IMG/VR virus record: IMGVR_UViG_3300030399_000042
Coordinates: 1-40,438 of that record
Reading direction: 5' to 3' (one strand)
Length of the DNA stretch: 40,438 nucleotides
From: a virus
Numbering within the stretch: position 1 is the first letter of the stretch; each line of letters begins with the position of its first letter. Of the stretch, positions 23,625 to 31,128 are shown in pieces. The notes beneath the pieces were generated by a model. That model saw nothing but the letters and a program-made list of their open reading frames with translations. It ran no database searches and was not told where the DNA came from. The position numbers and the translations under genes are program-made.

Positions 23625-25225
23625 TGGCTGCCGTTATTGCCAGTGCTATAAGTAGAGGATATACAGCTAGAACAATTGTTAATCAATTGGCTAAATTATC
23701 ACCAAAAGCTGCGAATATTATTAACACATTGGGAATCGCAGGATATACTTCAAGTACGATTTTAAGTGTTCTTTCGAAATCAAAATCAAATGATCCCGAT
23801 CAATATCTAACCGAACGTGAAAAATATCATAAGAATGTCTCTGCAAATAAGAGAAAAGCAGCTTTGGAAGGTTTAGGGTTATTGGGAACTGTTGGAGCTG
23901 TTGCAGCTGGAGGACTTGCCTTAGCCAATCGGGGAAGAGCTATTCAACCAAGTGATATATTACCTGCTATTAGAGGACAGGCACAAGGGACAGGAAGGGG
24001 AGCGACTACTATTCCAGTCGGACCAAGAGGCTTGCCAAATAGACAACAAATAGGCGATCCTCAGCAAGGAAGAGGCAATCCACCTAAAAATCCTCAATCG
24101 CCTAGAGGCTTGGCACATATGATGCCACAACCTCCTATGAATGGAAACCCGAACCAACCCCAACAACCACCACCTTCTCAAGGACTTTCACCGCAAGCAC
24201 CTCAAGAAACTCCTCAACGTGATATTATGAAAAGCGTTGATCTTGCTAGAAGTCTTAAACAAGATACACGCTTTGAAATGGCAATAAGGAGTGGTAAAAA
24301 CCCTCTCGAAACTTCACTAATATTACGTTCTGTATTACCTAAGAATGTTGTTGCATTATTTGATAAATCACCACAAGGTTTAGATGGTGCCGTTGAAGAT
24401 TATAAAAGTTTTCTTGAACAAGAAGCACAAAATAAACAACAAGTTCAACAAGAACAACCTCATCCTAATTCAGCTAAAGGAAAACAAGAGGCTAGAGAAC
24501 AATCACCAGATCTTAAAAATGAAAATCCATTGTTGCCAAAAAATGAACCTGTTCAAAATAAAGTTTCAGAACCTGTAATAAATCCTCAAACTCAAACTCA
24601 AATTCAACAGCCAATCGAACAAAAACCAATCGAAACAGAACCCTTTAGAAAACTTGCAATGTTACCTAAAGGTCAAATTGGAGAGGTTGAATCAATCAAT
24701 AAGGGAATTGCTAAGATTAATGTAGAAGGTAAAACTCAAAATGTTAAAGTTAGTGAAATCAAAAATGAGCCTGAAGACGTTGAAGATGCTGTAAGACAGA
24801 TTGTAAATAGCATTCCTGAAAATATGAAATCTACAGCTTTGCAAAGTATGGTTCATGTGCCCGGAATGAATTTACTGATAACACAGTTTTATGATGGAAA
24901 GTTTGCGTGGTATAAAGATGTTCCTGAAGATCTTTATAAGAATATTGCTCTAGGATTATATGAACCAAAAGGACAAGGCAAAACAGGTATTGGGGAATAC
25001 AAGCCAGGCGTTATGGATTCAAGAGGTGCAGGATTTCATAGTCAAATTAAAATAAACCCAAATTATTCCAAAGAAAATAAAGGGATCACGTGGGGATACG
25101 CCACTAACGAATATAACCTATTACATACAATTCAAAAATCTTTACATAAAATTTCTAAGGAAAAATATGATCAAAAAGGAAATCTCAGTACCCCAAAAAA
25201 AAGAACAAAACCCAACGCTGAATGA
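23624..25225 (+). CDS. Probable internal protein 2 with KTSC-like domain
   Basis: 533 aa. N-terminus hydrophobic and Ala-rich (MAAVIASAISRGYTARTIVN; a second hydrophobic stretch LGLLGTVGAVAAGGLALANR), then a Pro/Gln/Asn-rich disordered linker. A small beta region (GQIGEVESINKGIAKINVEG) follows. Near the C-terminus SMVHVPGMNLLITQFYDGK followed by FAWYKDVPEDLYKNIA resembles a KTSC domain (vgYd...L.v.F..G..Y.Y.dVP..vy), a small fold found in phage proteins and nucleic-acid enzymes. Coupled to the preceding gene. Likely a virion-internal protein; KTSC similarity is moderate. Confidence 0.55.
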   Translation: MAAVIASAISRGYTARTIVNQLAKLSPKAANIINTLGIAGYTSSTILSVLSKSKSNDPDQYLTEREKYHKNVSANKRKAALEGLGLLGTVGAVAAGGLALANRGRAIQPSDILPAIRGQAQGTGRGATTIPVGPRGLPNRQQIGDPQQGRGNPPKNPQSPRGLAHMMPQPPMNGNPNQPQQPPPSQGLSPQAPQETPQRDIMKSVDLARSLKQDTRFEMAIRSGKNPLETSLILRSVLPKNVVALFDKSPQGLDGAVEDYKSFLEQEAQNKQQVQQEQPHPNSAKGKQEAREQSPDLKNENPLLPKNEPVQNKVSEPVINPQTQTQIQQPIEQKPIETEPFRKLAMLPKGQIGEVESINKGIAKINVEGKTQNVKVSEIKNEPEDVEDAVRQIVNSIPENMKSTALQSMVHVPGMNLLITQFYDGKFAWYKDVPEDLYKNIALGLYEPKGQGKTGIGEYKPGVMDSRGAGFHSQIKINPNYSKENKGITWGYATNEYNLLHTIQKSLHKISKEKYDQKGNLSTPKKRTKPNAE

Positions 25226-25307
25226 AGCCGTAAATGGTCTGAAATTTTTTGACAACCGTTTGAGAAAAGAGTTAAAAAACAGACCAAAAGAACAAAAAAA
25301 ACCTTAG
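25167..25307 (+). CDS. Small charged protein overlapping the end of 23624-25225
   Basis: 46 aa, MIKKEISVPQKKEQNPTL..., with TAAGGA eight bases before the ATG. It starts in a different frame inside the preceding gene and runs 82 nt past its stop. Helical and basic. Its stop overlaps the convergent gene at 25304. The good ribosome site supports expression; no function known. Confidence 0.55.
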   Translation: MIKKEISVPQKKEQNPTLNEAVNGLKFFDNRLRKELKNRPKEQKKP

Positions 25308-25462
25308 TGGTATCTTCTGTCTCTTTTCATAAAATCTATTTCTTCTTTCAATCTTTGAACTTCCATTCGAGTTTGAAGTTTTTCTTCTGACTCCAATTTA
25401 TCATTATGATTAAGCAAAAGAAACATTGGAATTGCTATTAACGCAAATATTAACATAAACAT
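25304..25462 (-). CDS. Small membrane-anchored coiled-coil protein, 52 aa
   Basis: Starts MFMLIFALIAIPMFLLLNHN, one N-terminal membrane segment, followed by a charged heptad-like helix (KLQTRMEVQRLKEEIDFMKR). AAAGGA precedes the ATG. It lies two bases downstream of the other membrane protein (25464-25697). The layout is that of an inner-membrane spanin or a holin accessory, but it is very short, so the role is uncertain. Confidence 0.6.
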   Translation of the reverse strand: MFMLIFALIAIPMFLLLNHNDKLESEEKLQTRMEVQRLKEEIDFMKRDRRYH

Positions 25463-25463
25463 T

Positions 25464-25697
25464 TTACTTTCCTTTATTTCTTTCTTCTATAGAGCAAAGT
25501 CTCATCTTAAATTCGCAATCCATTCTTTCTAGTCTTCCGTGAAAATCTTTTGATTCTTTATTGATTTCTTCTTTCCAACTTTCGACTTTTATTTCAAAGG
25601 ATTTCATATCAGCACGTAACCATGAAATTAATGCAATGTTCGATCCTATTATTGCAAGTCCAGTACCAATACCAGTCAATATTACTGATGTTTCCAT
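25464..25697 (-). CDS. Holin-like or lysis-accessory membrane protein, 77 aa
   Basis: I use the ATG at 25697, preceded by ATAGGAATTATTTT, rather than an upstream ATG at 25718. Starts METSVILTGIGTGLAIIGSN, with one strong membrane helix (VILTGIGTGLAIIGSNIALI) followed by SWLRADMKSFEIKVESWKEE and a charged coiled coil with KDFHGRLERM. This TM plus 'DFHGRL' tail is a recurrent phage membrane-protein pattern. It may act in lysis with the gene at 25304. No endolysin gene is adjacent. Confidence 0.6.
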   Translation of the reverse strand: METSVILTGIGTGLAIIGSNIALISWLRADMKSFEIKVESWKEEINKESKDFHGRLERMDCEFKMRLCSIEERNKGK

Positions 25698-25832
25698 AAA
25701 ATAATTCCTATAAGTCATTCATTTCCATAAGATTATATCATAACATTGGATATAACACAACATTAAAGATTTCCCTACACAATTAATACATATAGGATTA
25801 AATTTAAACTTAACACTAAATTGAGGTTCATT

Positions 25833-26522
25833 ATGAGTTCACATTTCCAGCCTGGCGCTAATCTCTACGGAATTGCCGTTGGCAGTCGTCCTGAAAATAT
25901 AGAAGTTCCTCACATTGATGTGAGAGTTCCTACTACATTAGATGTAGTATATCCAACCGGGAAATGGTGGCTATTTGTAGGTAATTCTCTTTGGTATTTA
26001 CTTAATAAGTCGACTATAGCGGGCCAATTAACAGCAAACTGGGTTGAAGTAGTTGGTGCTTCTGGTGCTATTACAAGCGTTGTAGAAACTACAAATCAGA
26101 TCACAGTATCTCCTCCCGTTGGCGGAGTCGTTACATTATCTATCCCAACTACATTTATTGCTCCAGGTACAATTGCAGCTACAGGAACAGTTACGGCCAG
26201 TGGTTTTGTAGCCACTACAGGAAACTATACTGCAACTTTAGGTAATCTTGTTTTAAGTGGTGCAGGTTCCAAAGTTGATATTAGTGCAGCAACACCAGCT
26301 ACTGCTTCAGTAGGAACAGCAACATTAGCAGGTGGTACAATTGTAGTTGCAACTACAGCAGTAACAGCTTCTTCCTTAATATTTGTATCTAGAAACACAG
26401 CTGCGGGTACAACAGGTGAACTATCAGCCCCGGAAGCTTCAATTGTTGCAGGAACAAGTTTCACTATAGATTCCACAAGTGGTACGGATACTTCTACTGT
26501 AAATTATTGGATCATAAACTAA
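25833..26522 (+). CDS. Tail fibre/appendage protein, 229 aa
   Basis: Start at the ATG at 25833, with TTGAGG at 25821-25826 as its ribosome site. Begins MSSHFQPGANLYGIAVGSRP, then DVVYPTGKWWLFVGNSLWYL, then a Thr/Ala/Gly-rich repeat region (APGTIAATGTVTASGFVATT) with the look of trimeric fibre shafts, ending TSTVNYWIIN. No enzyme motif. First of three fibre genes after a 135-base leader. Confidence 0.6.
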   Translation: MSSHFQPGANLYGIAVGSRPENIEVPHIDVRVPTTLDVVYPTGKWWLFVGNSLWYLLNKSTIAGQLTANWVEVVGASGAITSVVETTNQITVSPPVGGVVTLSIPTTFIAPGTIAATGTVTASGFVATTGNYTATLGNLVLSGAGSKVDISAATPATASVGTATLAGGTIVVATTAVTASSLIFVSRNTAAGTTGELSAPEASIVAGTSFTIDSTSGTDTSTVNYWIIN

Positions 26523-26529
26523 GGATTAT

Positions 26530-26853
26530 ATGGCAATTAACTTTAGTCAAAACGCTTTAGCAGCACCAGAACTAACAGCAACGATGACAGGTACTTTCAC
26601 CCAAATAGGTACTTTGATCGCAAGCCCTGTGATTATCATATTCGATAATCAGGGTACCGTAGCAGTTGCCATCTCCTTAGATGGTGGAACGACTACCTGG
26701 AGAACTTTTCCAGCGGGAGAAGCTGTTCTATTAGACATGAGAGCCAATCATGGAATAGCTCCCAACTATACATTTGCACAAGGGACGTCCTTTTCTGGAA
26801 ACGGTGCATCAGGCACATTTTCGATTTCATATCTTTACGCACAAAACCAATAG
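26530..26853 (+). CDS. Small fibre-region beta protein, 107 aa
   Basis: Starts MAINFSQNALAAPELTATMT and continues as predicted beta sandwich (VIIIFDNQGTVAVAISLDGG, TTTWRTFPAGEAVLLDMRAN). The pattern of a small jelly-roll with a SFSGNGASGTFSISYLYAQN end fits a fibre or decoration domain. Sits seven bases after the previous stop (AAGGATTAT leader). Confidence 0.6.
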   Translation: MAINFSQNALAAPELTATMTGTFTQIGTLIASPVIIIFDNQGTVAVAISLDGGTTTWRTFPAGEAVLLDMRANHGIAPNYTFAQGTSFSGNGASGTFSISYLYAQNQ

Positions 26854-26859
26854 GTATCA

Positions 26860-28029
26860 ATGTCACAAATATACAAACAGGGTACAGGCGGCGGCGGCGG
26901 TGGTGGAATCACAACAATCGCTGGAGACGTAGGTTCTATATCAGGATCAGCGGTCACCATCTTCGCTAATAATGCTAGTAACGGCTCTGGTTCTTCTGTA
27001 AAATTTGTTAATGGCGGAACTGTTTCAACTTTGGAAGTCACCGATGCGAGTTTTAATACTGTAATTGGTCAGGGTTCAGGAAATTTATCCCTTCCTACAA
27101 CATCTCCAGAAAATACGATATTCGGGGCGTATAACGCTCCTCTTTTAACGACGGGTTCTAGTTCAAATGTGATTTTGGGATTCAATAATGCTTTAGCTGC
27201 AACGACTGCTTCAAATAATGTAATTGTTTCCTATGATGGTTTTCAGGTAGCGACATCGGCTTCTTTTTGCACTGGAATTGGACAAAGTACACTTGCTACG
27301 TTAACAACAGGAACTTTTGATTTAGCTTTGGGATCTAGTGCAGGTGATGCATTAACGGGAAGTGATTCATTTAATATCGATATAGCTCATCCAGGTGTTA
27401 GTGGCGACAATAATGTTATGAGACTGGGGCAGCAATTCCCTCAAAGTGGTGGTGCAGGAATCGCGACCACTTATATTGCTGGAATTAACGGCAACACGAT
27501 TACAAGTCCCAATATGGTAACCATAGATCCAACTACAGGCCAGTTAGGTACGCAAGCTATCCCTGGCGCAACAGGTGTTTGGTTTCAAGCTTATTTAACA
27601 TCACCTCTTACTGTAACAGCTGGAACTCCAACGACTGTTGTTTATGATACAATAACTAACCCAAGTTCTGGAACAGCTTATAATAATACTACAGGAGTTT
27701 TTACAGCTCCAGTAACTGGTTTTTATGGATTCTCAACAGTAAATTATTATTACAACTTAAACAACCTTATATCAAATCTATTTTCAGAATTATCATATGC
27801 TGGAAGTGTACAATCACTTCGTTTAGAATATGTCGGTATTGGCGCCTATGTTAATACAAATTCATTAATTATGAGTAGTGCGTGGTCGATGCCAATGTCG
27901 GCTGGTGATACGGTTCAGATACTTGTTGATGCAGACGGAACAGGCATGTATGGTATATTTGGAGAACCTCTTCAAAGTACAGTTCTACCAGCTGCTTCAA
28001 CTTTTTCGGGAATCTTATTATCTACTTAA
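26860..28029 (+). CDS. Tail fibre with C-terminal C1q-like domain
   Basis: 389 aa. The N-terminus is glycine-rich (QGTGGGGGGGITTIAGDVGS), then a repeat region with YadA/Hia-head-like turns (NTIFGAYN, SNVILGFNNALAA, FCTGIGQSTLATL, FDLALGSSAGDAL). An AGINGNTITS segment leads to a C-terminal ~140-residue C1q/TNF-like jelly roll: WFQAYLTSPLTVTAG, TPTTVVYDTITNP, TGVFTAPVTGFYGFS, AGDTVQILVDADG and ASTFSGILLS. C1q-like tips trimerise and bind receptors. Likely the receptor-binding fibre. Confidence 0.75.
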   Translation: MSQIYKQGTGGGGGGGITTIAGDVGSISGSAVTIFANNASNGSGSSVKFVNGGTVSTLEVTDASFNTVIGQGSGNLSLPTTSPENTIFGAYNAPLLTTGSSSNVILGFNNALAATTASNNVIVSYDGFQVATSASFCTGIGQSTLATLTTGTFDLALGSSAGDALTGSDSFNIDIAHPGVSGDNNVMRLGQQFPQSGGAGIATTYIAGINGNTITSPNMVTIDPTTGQLGTQAIPGATGVWFQAYLTSPLTVTAGTPTTVVYDTITNPSSGTAYNNTTGVFTAPVTGFYGFSTVNYYYNLNNLISNLFSELSYAGSVQSLRLEYVGIGAYVNTNSLIMSSAWSMPMSAGDTVQILVDADGTGMYGIFGEPLQSTVLPAASTFSGILLST

Positions 28030-28042
28030 AAAGAGGTAATGT

Positions 28043-28252
28043 ATGTCTTTTTGCTGCATACCATCAGATGATAAGCCACAAGTCGAAATTGAAATTGATG
28101 TCTCGGGGAGCTGCAATTGCTGCACGCCACCGAGGCATAAAAAACATAAAACACATAATATAAAGAATGTTGAACAGACACGGGAAGTTGAGATGACCGA
28201 TAAGAAGATCCCTAAACTTCCTGTTAAGCATCAGGGATGCAACGAGGATTGA
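28043..28252 (+). CDS. Small Cys-rich protein, 69 aa
   Basis: Starts MSFCCIPSDDKPQVEIEIDV and has GSCNCCTPPRHKKHKTHN, then a basic helix. AAAGAGG precedes the start. Five cysteines, clustered as two CC pairs and a CxC, might bind a metal, or be lipidated or disulphide-linked. The 3' end overlaps the convergent gene 28224-28418. Unknown role. Confidence 0.55.
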   Translation: MSFCCIPSDDKPQVEIEIDVSGSCNCCTPPRHKKHKTHNIKNVEQTREVEMTDKKIPKLPVKHQGCNED

Positions 28253-28418
28253 TGATTCTTAATCTATGTCCTTTTTCAATCTCATAGAAATCTGAGCATC
28301 TATTGCCATCGATAACAGGTTCACAGTATGTCTGATATTGGCACGGAATCGCCATAAATCGATAACATTTTAGTTTTGACGGGCAAACCTCGTTTCTACA
28401 TAGTGATATATCAGGAAT
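28224..28418 (-). CDS. Cys-rich conserved phage protein, ATT start
   Basis: No ATG/GTG/TTG begins this frame; it opens right after the upstream stop as ...GAGGAGttttaa-ATT-CCT-GAT. The GGAG lies six bases before ATT, ideal spacing. The 64-aa product reads (M)PDISLCRNEVCPSKLKCYRF then MAIPCQYQTYCEPV and GNRCSDFYEIEKG, with seven or more cysteines. It matches a family of small phage proteins of pattern C.N..CPS..KCYRf.A.P..y.q.Y. A rare AUU start explains why it is easily missed. Last gene of the leftward early operon. Confidence 0.7.
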   Translation of the reverse strand: MPDISLCRNEVCPSKLKCYRFMAIPCQYQTYCEPVIDGNRCSDFYEIEKGHRLRIINPRCIPDA

Positions 28419-28979
28419 TTAAAACTCCTCATCATGTTGGCAACAATTGAATACGAATATCCCACGTTTTCTCCAAGCCCTTATAACTTTAGGTCGGTCA
28501 TCGAATACAAAATATATCTCTTCGCAACCTTTGGCAATGTGATCATCTAGCCATCTCATCTTAAGTTCATCGTCTGGTGTTGAATCGCCTATAGGACGCA
28601 TTTTTAGGACTTTGCAATTCATCCTTCCAAATGATGTATATTTTTTAAGCCAAGTTTCTGTTTTTTCTCTAACAGATTCGCATCGACCAGACCAAACTTG
28701 AACTTCTGTTGAGTGATATTCATCATCAATAAAATCACTGAGTATATTTATCACAGGACCAATTGGCTCATCCTGATCACAAGCTTCGTAAAAGGATTTC
28801 CAGTCGGGTTTCCATAATTCACCTGTAGTCTTATGATAATCACGCATAATCATAACTCCACCAGTTCTTTCGTTGGGCGGAATTCCATGAACCACATCAG
28901 GATTTTTATTAGGATCAACAAAATGCCTTCGGTGCTCGCAATTAGCTAGTGTCCCATCAAGAACGAACAATATGACCAT
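28419..28979 (-). CDS. HAD-family phosphatase-like protein, nucleophile altered
   Basis: 186 aa, ending next to the ATT-started gene. Motif I reads FVLDGTLANCEHRRHF; the usual D-x-D-G-T has Val6 where the nucleophile Asp belongs, with the second Asp (D8) intact. Motif II VWSGR (S98), motif III lysine K140 in DDELKMRW and motif IV FDDRPK (D160/D161) are present. The set resembles phage polynucleotide 3'-phosphatase domains. Val6 (GTT) differs from Asp (GAT) by one base, so an error or a true loss of activity are both possible. Zinc-ribbon genes lie upstream. Confidence 0.75.
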   Translation of the reverse strand: MVILFVLDGTLANCEHRRHFVDPNKNPDVVHGIPPNERTGGVMIMRDYHKTTGELWKPDWKSFYEACDQDEPIGPVINILSDFIDDEYHSTEVQVWSGRCESVREKTETWLKKYTSFGRMNCKVLKMRPIGDSTPDDELKMRWLDDHIAKGCEEIYFVFDDRPKVIRAWRKRGIFVFNCCQHDEEF

Positions 28980-29174
28980 TTACTTCCCCTTGTAATCCGT
29001 TTCGTAGAATCCTGATCCTTTGAAGTGAACTGCAGATCCTCCAGTAATAACTTTTTTCATATATACACCTTTTACACTGCATTTAATGCACAACGGTCTA
29101 CAAGGTTCATTAGATCTGTGATTATATGTTTCAATCACATTGCAATCGGGGCACTTGTATTCGTAGTTTGGCAT
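28980..29174 (-). CDS. FmdB-type zinc-ribbon protein, 64 aa
   Basis: Starts MPNYEYKCPDCNVIETYNHR. CxxC at residues 8-11 and CIKC at 29-32 with a following GVYMKKVITGGSAVHFKG and FYETDYKG. This is the FmdB-like regulatory zinc-ribbon pattern (PxYeYkC..C), common in phages and bacteria. Its stop abuts the HAD-like gene start. Regulatory role presumed, target unknown. Confidence 0.75.
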   Translation of the reverse strand: MPNYEYKCPDCNVIETYNHRSNEPCRPLCIKCSVKGVYMKKVITGGSAVHFKGSGFYETDYKGK

Positions 29175-29440
29175 TAGTTTTTCTCATAATAGTAAGGACG
29201 ATTTTTCATTTTACAAATGAAATCTTCGACTTTTTTACAATCATTGTAATCTCCCTTGAAAAATACTACTGCACATCCTAAGTGTGGAGCGTCAGCGGTA
29301 AAAGTTAATCTTTTCATCTCATGAAATGACTCTATAGATAGTTTTATAGGATTATCCTTCATTTTTTCTGCATCCACCCAAATTCCGCAGTCGCATCGAT
29401 TATTTTCTATTTTTGATCCACACATATCACAGTTTTTCAT
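29174..29440 (-). CDS. Zinc-ribbon-headed hypothetical protein, 88 aa
   Basis: Starts MKNCDMCGSKIENNRCDCGI: CxxC and CxC in the first 18 residues form a zinc ribbon. The rest has FHEMKRLTFTADAPHLGCAV and a small alpha/beta look. Coupled by one-base overlap to the next gene and by four to the preceding one. Unknown function. Confidence 0.65.
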   Translation of the reverse strand: MKNCDMCGSKIENNRCDCGIWVDAEKMKDNPIKLSIESFHEMKRLTFTADAPHLGCAVVFFKGDYNDCKKVEDFICKMKNRPYYYEKN

Positions 29441-29655
29441 CTAAAAATTCCTGATATGTACTCAGATTTAATCTTATCCATAACCTCATCAGCTGTTTTT
29501 CTATCCACAGCAAAAAGACTACGTATCTCGTTGGCTGAAAGCGCCCCATAATTTAGGAATGTGCGTTTAGCTGCATCATATACCGAATCAAAGTCACGTT
29601 CTAGATCTTCATCCATCAAAAATACTTGATTGGGCATTAGTCTTACTGGTTCCAT
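29437..29655 (-). CDS. Hypothetical helical protein, 72 aa
   Basis: Starts MEPVRLMPNQVFLMDEDLER. The central ANEIRSLFAVDRKTADEVMD resembles a helix-turn-helix, so a DNA-binding role is possible. Its start follows the stop of 29656-29889 directly. No family named. Confidence 0.55.
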   Translation of the reverse strand: MEPVRLMPNQVFLMDEDLERDFDSVYDAAKRTFLNYGALSANEIRSLFAVDRKTADEVMDKIKSEYISGIFR

Positions 29656-29889
29656 TTATTCTGTTTCCTCAGTGTCATTTAAAATTTCATCCATCGAGAT
29701 TTCTTTTTGTCTCATCATTTTCATCAATTCTAGAGCAATAAATTTAGGTGAAAATTTGGATTGGATCAAGTAATTATATTTGTCTTCATCGGGCATATTG
29801 GGATTTATTAAGATAACCCTTAAAAATTGGTTCCTACGCAAAGTGTATTCTTCGTCGCCTATGCAAAATGTGATGTATTTATCTTTCAT
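29656..29889 (-). CDS. Hypothetical protein, 77 aa
   Basis: Starts MKDKYITFCIGDEEYTLRRN. Beta hairpin then helices, ending in an acidic tail (MDEILNDTEETE). Lies just downstream of palindrome copy 29893-29910 in the direction of transcription, and upstream of 29437-29655. Unknown function. Confidence 0.55.
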   Translation of the reverse strand: MKDKYITFCIGDEEYTLRRNQFLRVILINPNMPDEDKYNYLIQSKFSPKFIALELMKMMRQKEISMDEILNDTEETE

Positions 29890-29892
29890 TCG

Positions 29893-29910
29893 TGTAAATC
29901 CGCTTTACAT
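29893..29910. repeat. Dispersed palindrome, copy 2
   Basis: GTGTAAA-TCCGC-TTTACAT: as the other copies but with the outer A replaced by G, so six inverted base pairs. Located in the short gap between leftward genes 29910-30443 and 29656-29889, ending at the stop of the former. Confidence 0.65.
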
Positions 29911-30443
29911 TAACCTTTAATCAACACAGTTTCGTAAAATTCTTTCATTTCGTAATGGTATTGGCTACGTAGTAACAATTGATTGATGTTATTCCATTCA
30001 TAGAGGCAATCAAGACCGTAGTTGGTCAGCATGCTGATGAGAGCATGAATACACTTAGACATGGGCGTGGATGCCGCTAACGTTGCCATGAACGAATTAA
30101 AACAATACTGCGCTCTATTTCTATCGGACAGATCAGGTAGCCACCAACACTTAATCTTTGCTTGATCGTAGCACGCTATTGCTTGTTGTTCATTGTAATT
30201 TATTGCGTCTACATAACGGGCTCTTTCATTGGGTGACAAAGTCCCTTCATACTTATTAAGGTCGAATGCAAAGACCCCAGGAGCTATTTCTATTGCCTGT
30301 GCTTTATCAGACAAAGCCCATAGAGTTGCTAATGACATCAGAAAGTAAACGAAGTACCGCCAGAATGCACGTAGCGAGCTAAATGTAATATCAACGACCA
30401 TTATTGCAGAAGTCGTTATCAATGAAATCAAAAGTTCTCTCAT
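29910..30443 (-). CDS. Membrane protein with periplasmic domain, 177 aa
   Basis: Starts MRELLISLITTSAIMVVDIT. One membrane helix near residues 5-20, a second stretch (FWRYFVYFLMSLATLWALSD) that may be a second helix or cleavable signal ending near AQA, then a soluble domain containing APGVFAFDLNKYEGTLSPNE and paired cysteines (CYDQAKIKCWW, SKCIHALI, DCLYEW). Could be exported and disulphide-bonded. It is the only sizeable exported early protein, so a host-envelope role (e.g. superinfection exclusion or lysis) is plausible but not shown. Confidence 0.6.
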   Translation of the reverse strand: MRELLISLITTSAIMVVDITFSSLRAFWRYFVYFLMSLATLWALSDKAQAIEIAPGVFAFDLNKYEGTLSPNERARYVDAINYNEQQAIACYDQAKIKCWWLPDLSDRNRAQYCFNSFMATLAASTPMSKCIHALISMLTNYGLDCLYEWNNINQLLLRSQYHYEMKEFYETVLIKG

Positions 30444-30444
30444 T
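30430..30444. repeat. 15-bp direct repeat, copy 1 (start of 29910-30443 gene)
   Basis: AAAAGTTCTCTCATT recurs at 30657-30671, 227 bp away. Both copies cover the first codons (MREL L) of adjacent genes; together they bracket exactly one gene, 30443-30670. Confidence 0.8.
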
Positions 30445-30670
30445 ACAAATCCTTTTGGATGTTTTTAATTGTTCCTAATATTTCGAACTGATTTTCTGAA
30501 TCATAACCAGTATTTTTTGGAAAAGGAAATGATCTCAAAGGTTTTGTGTTAATAATATCTTCTGTAATAAGCAAAAAAACAAATCCATGATCTGTGTAAT
30601 AACCTATACCAAAAAATTCTTGATCACTTTTTGGTATTTTAGGTAATTTCACCAGTAAAAGTTCTCTCAT
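30443..30670 (-). CDS. Hypothetical protein, 75 aa
   Basis: Starts MRELLLVKLPKIPKSDQEFF; the first five residues and 14 bases equal those of the next gene downstream, although the proteins then diverge completely. Contains a beta-like GIGYYTDHGFVFLLITEDII. Coupled by one base to 29910-30443. Unknown role. Confidence 0.55.
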   Translation of the reverse strand: MRELLLVKLPKIPKSDQEFFGIGYYTDHGFVFLLITEDIINTKPLRSFPFPKNTGYDSENQFEILGTIKNIQKDL

Positions 30671-30671
30671 T
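30657..30671. repeat. 15-bp direct repeat, copy 2 (start of 30443-30670 gene)
   Basis: Identical to 30430-30444. Suggests the intervening gene entered or was duplicated by recombination between start-region homologies. Confidence 0.8.
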
Positions 30672-30945
30672 CTATTTCCTTTTTAGGCTTACCCCAATGA
30701 GTGACATCATATATGGGCTCGCCTGTTTGTTTATTCCACCAATACGATGCAGCAGCTTTATAATATGAAATTAATCCAATACACATATCATGACAAAAGT
30801 AAGCTGTCGTTTGATCGTTATTACTAAGTTTAACTTTGTAGATATTTTTAATTTCATCAGGAAGATTTTTTACATCAACCCACTCATCAACTTCTTTCAA
30901 ATATTCATCATGAAAAATATCCATCACTTTAAAACGCTTGAACAT
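30667..30945 (-). CDS. DUF551-like protein, 92 aa
   Basis: Starts MFKRFKVMDIFHDEYLKEVD, then EWVDVKNLPDEIKNIYKVKL, the W..vk.lPd...... core of DUF551, and ends TGEPIYDVTHWGKPKK, matching the family's C-terminal THW.P. It overlaps 30443-30670 by four bases. GAGGGATA precedes the start. Confidence 0.6.
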   Translation of the reverse strand: MFKRFKVMDIFHDEYLKEVDEWVDVKNLPDEIKNIYKVKLSNNDQTTAYFCHDMCIGLISYYKAAASYWWNKQTGEPIYDVTHWGKPKKEIE

Positions 30946-30951
30946 TATCCC

Positions 30952-31128
30952 TCAATTAACAGGTAAAACAAATTCTATGTATTTTCCGCATTGGCATTCT
31001 AAATATATTTCGGTATCATATTCCGGGAAATTATTTGCTTGCGTCAGAATTTTTTGTTTTAGACCACATACAGCACACTCTTTTTCATATTCAAATCTAT
31101 AAGATTTTCTTATTTCTTCAATATCCAT
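30952..31128 (-). CDS. Small zinc-ribbon-like protein, 58 aa
   Basis: Starts MDIEEIRKSYRFEYEKECAV. Contains CAVC and CQCG (residues 18-21 and 46-49), a likely zinc ribbon. GAGGAATA precedes the ATG, which overlaps the stop of the DUF551 gene at 31128 by one base (TAATG). Not previously obvious because of its short length. Unknown role. Confidence 0.65.
   Translation of the reverse strand: MDIEEIRKSYRFEYEKECAVCGLKQKILTQANNFPEYDTEIYLECQCGKYIEFVLPVN

Noticed and set aside
26225-26476. Leftward frame in the fibre gene
   Set aside because: Low-complexity Val/Ala product mirroring Thr/Ala repeats on the other strand.
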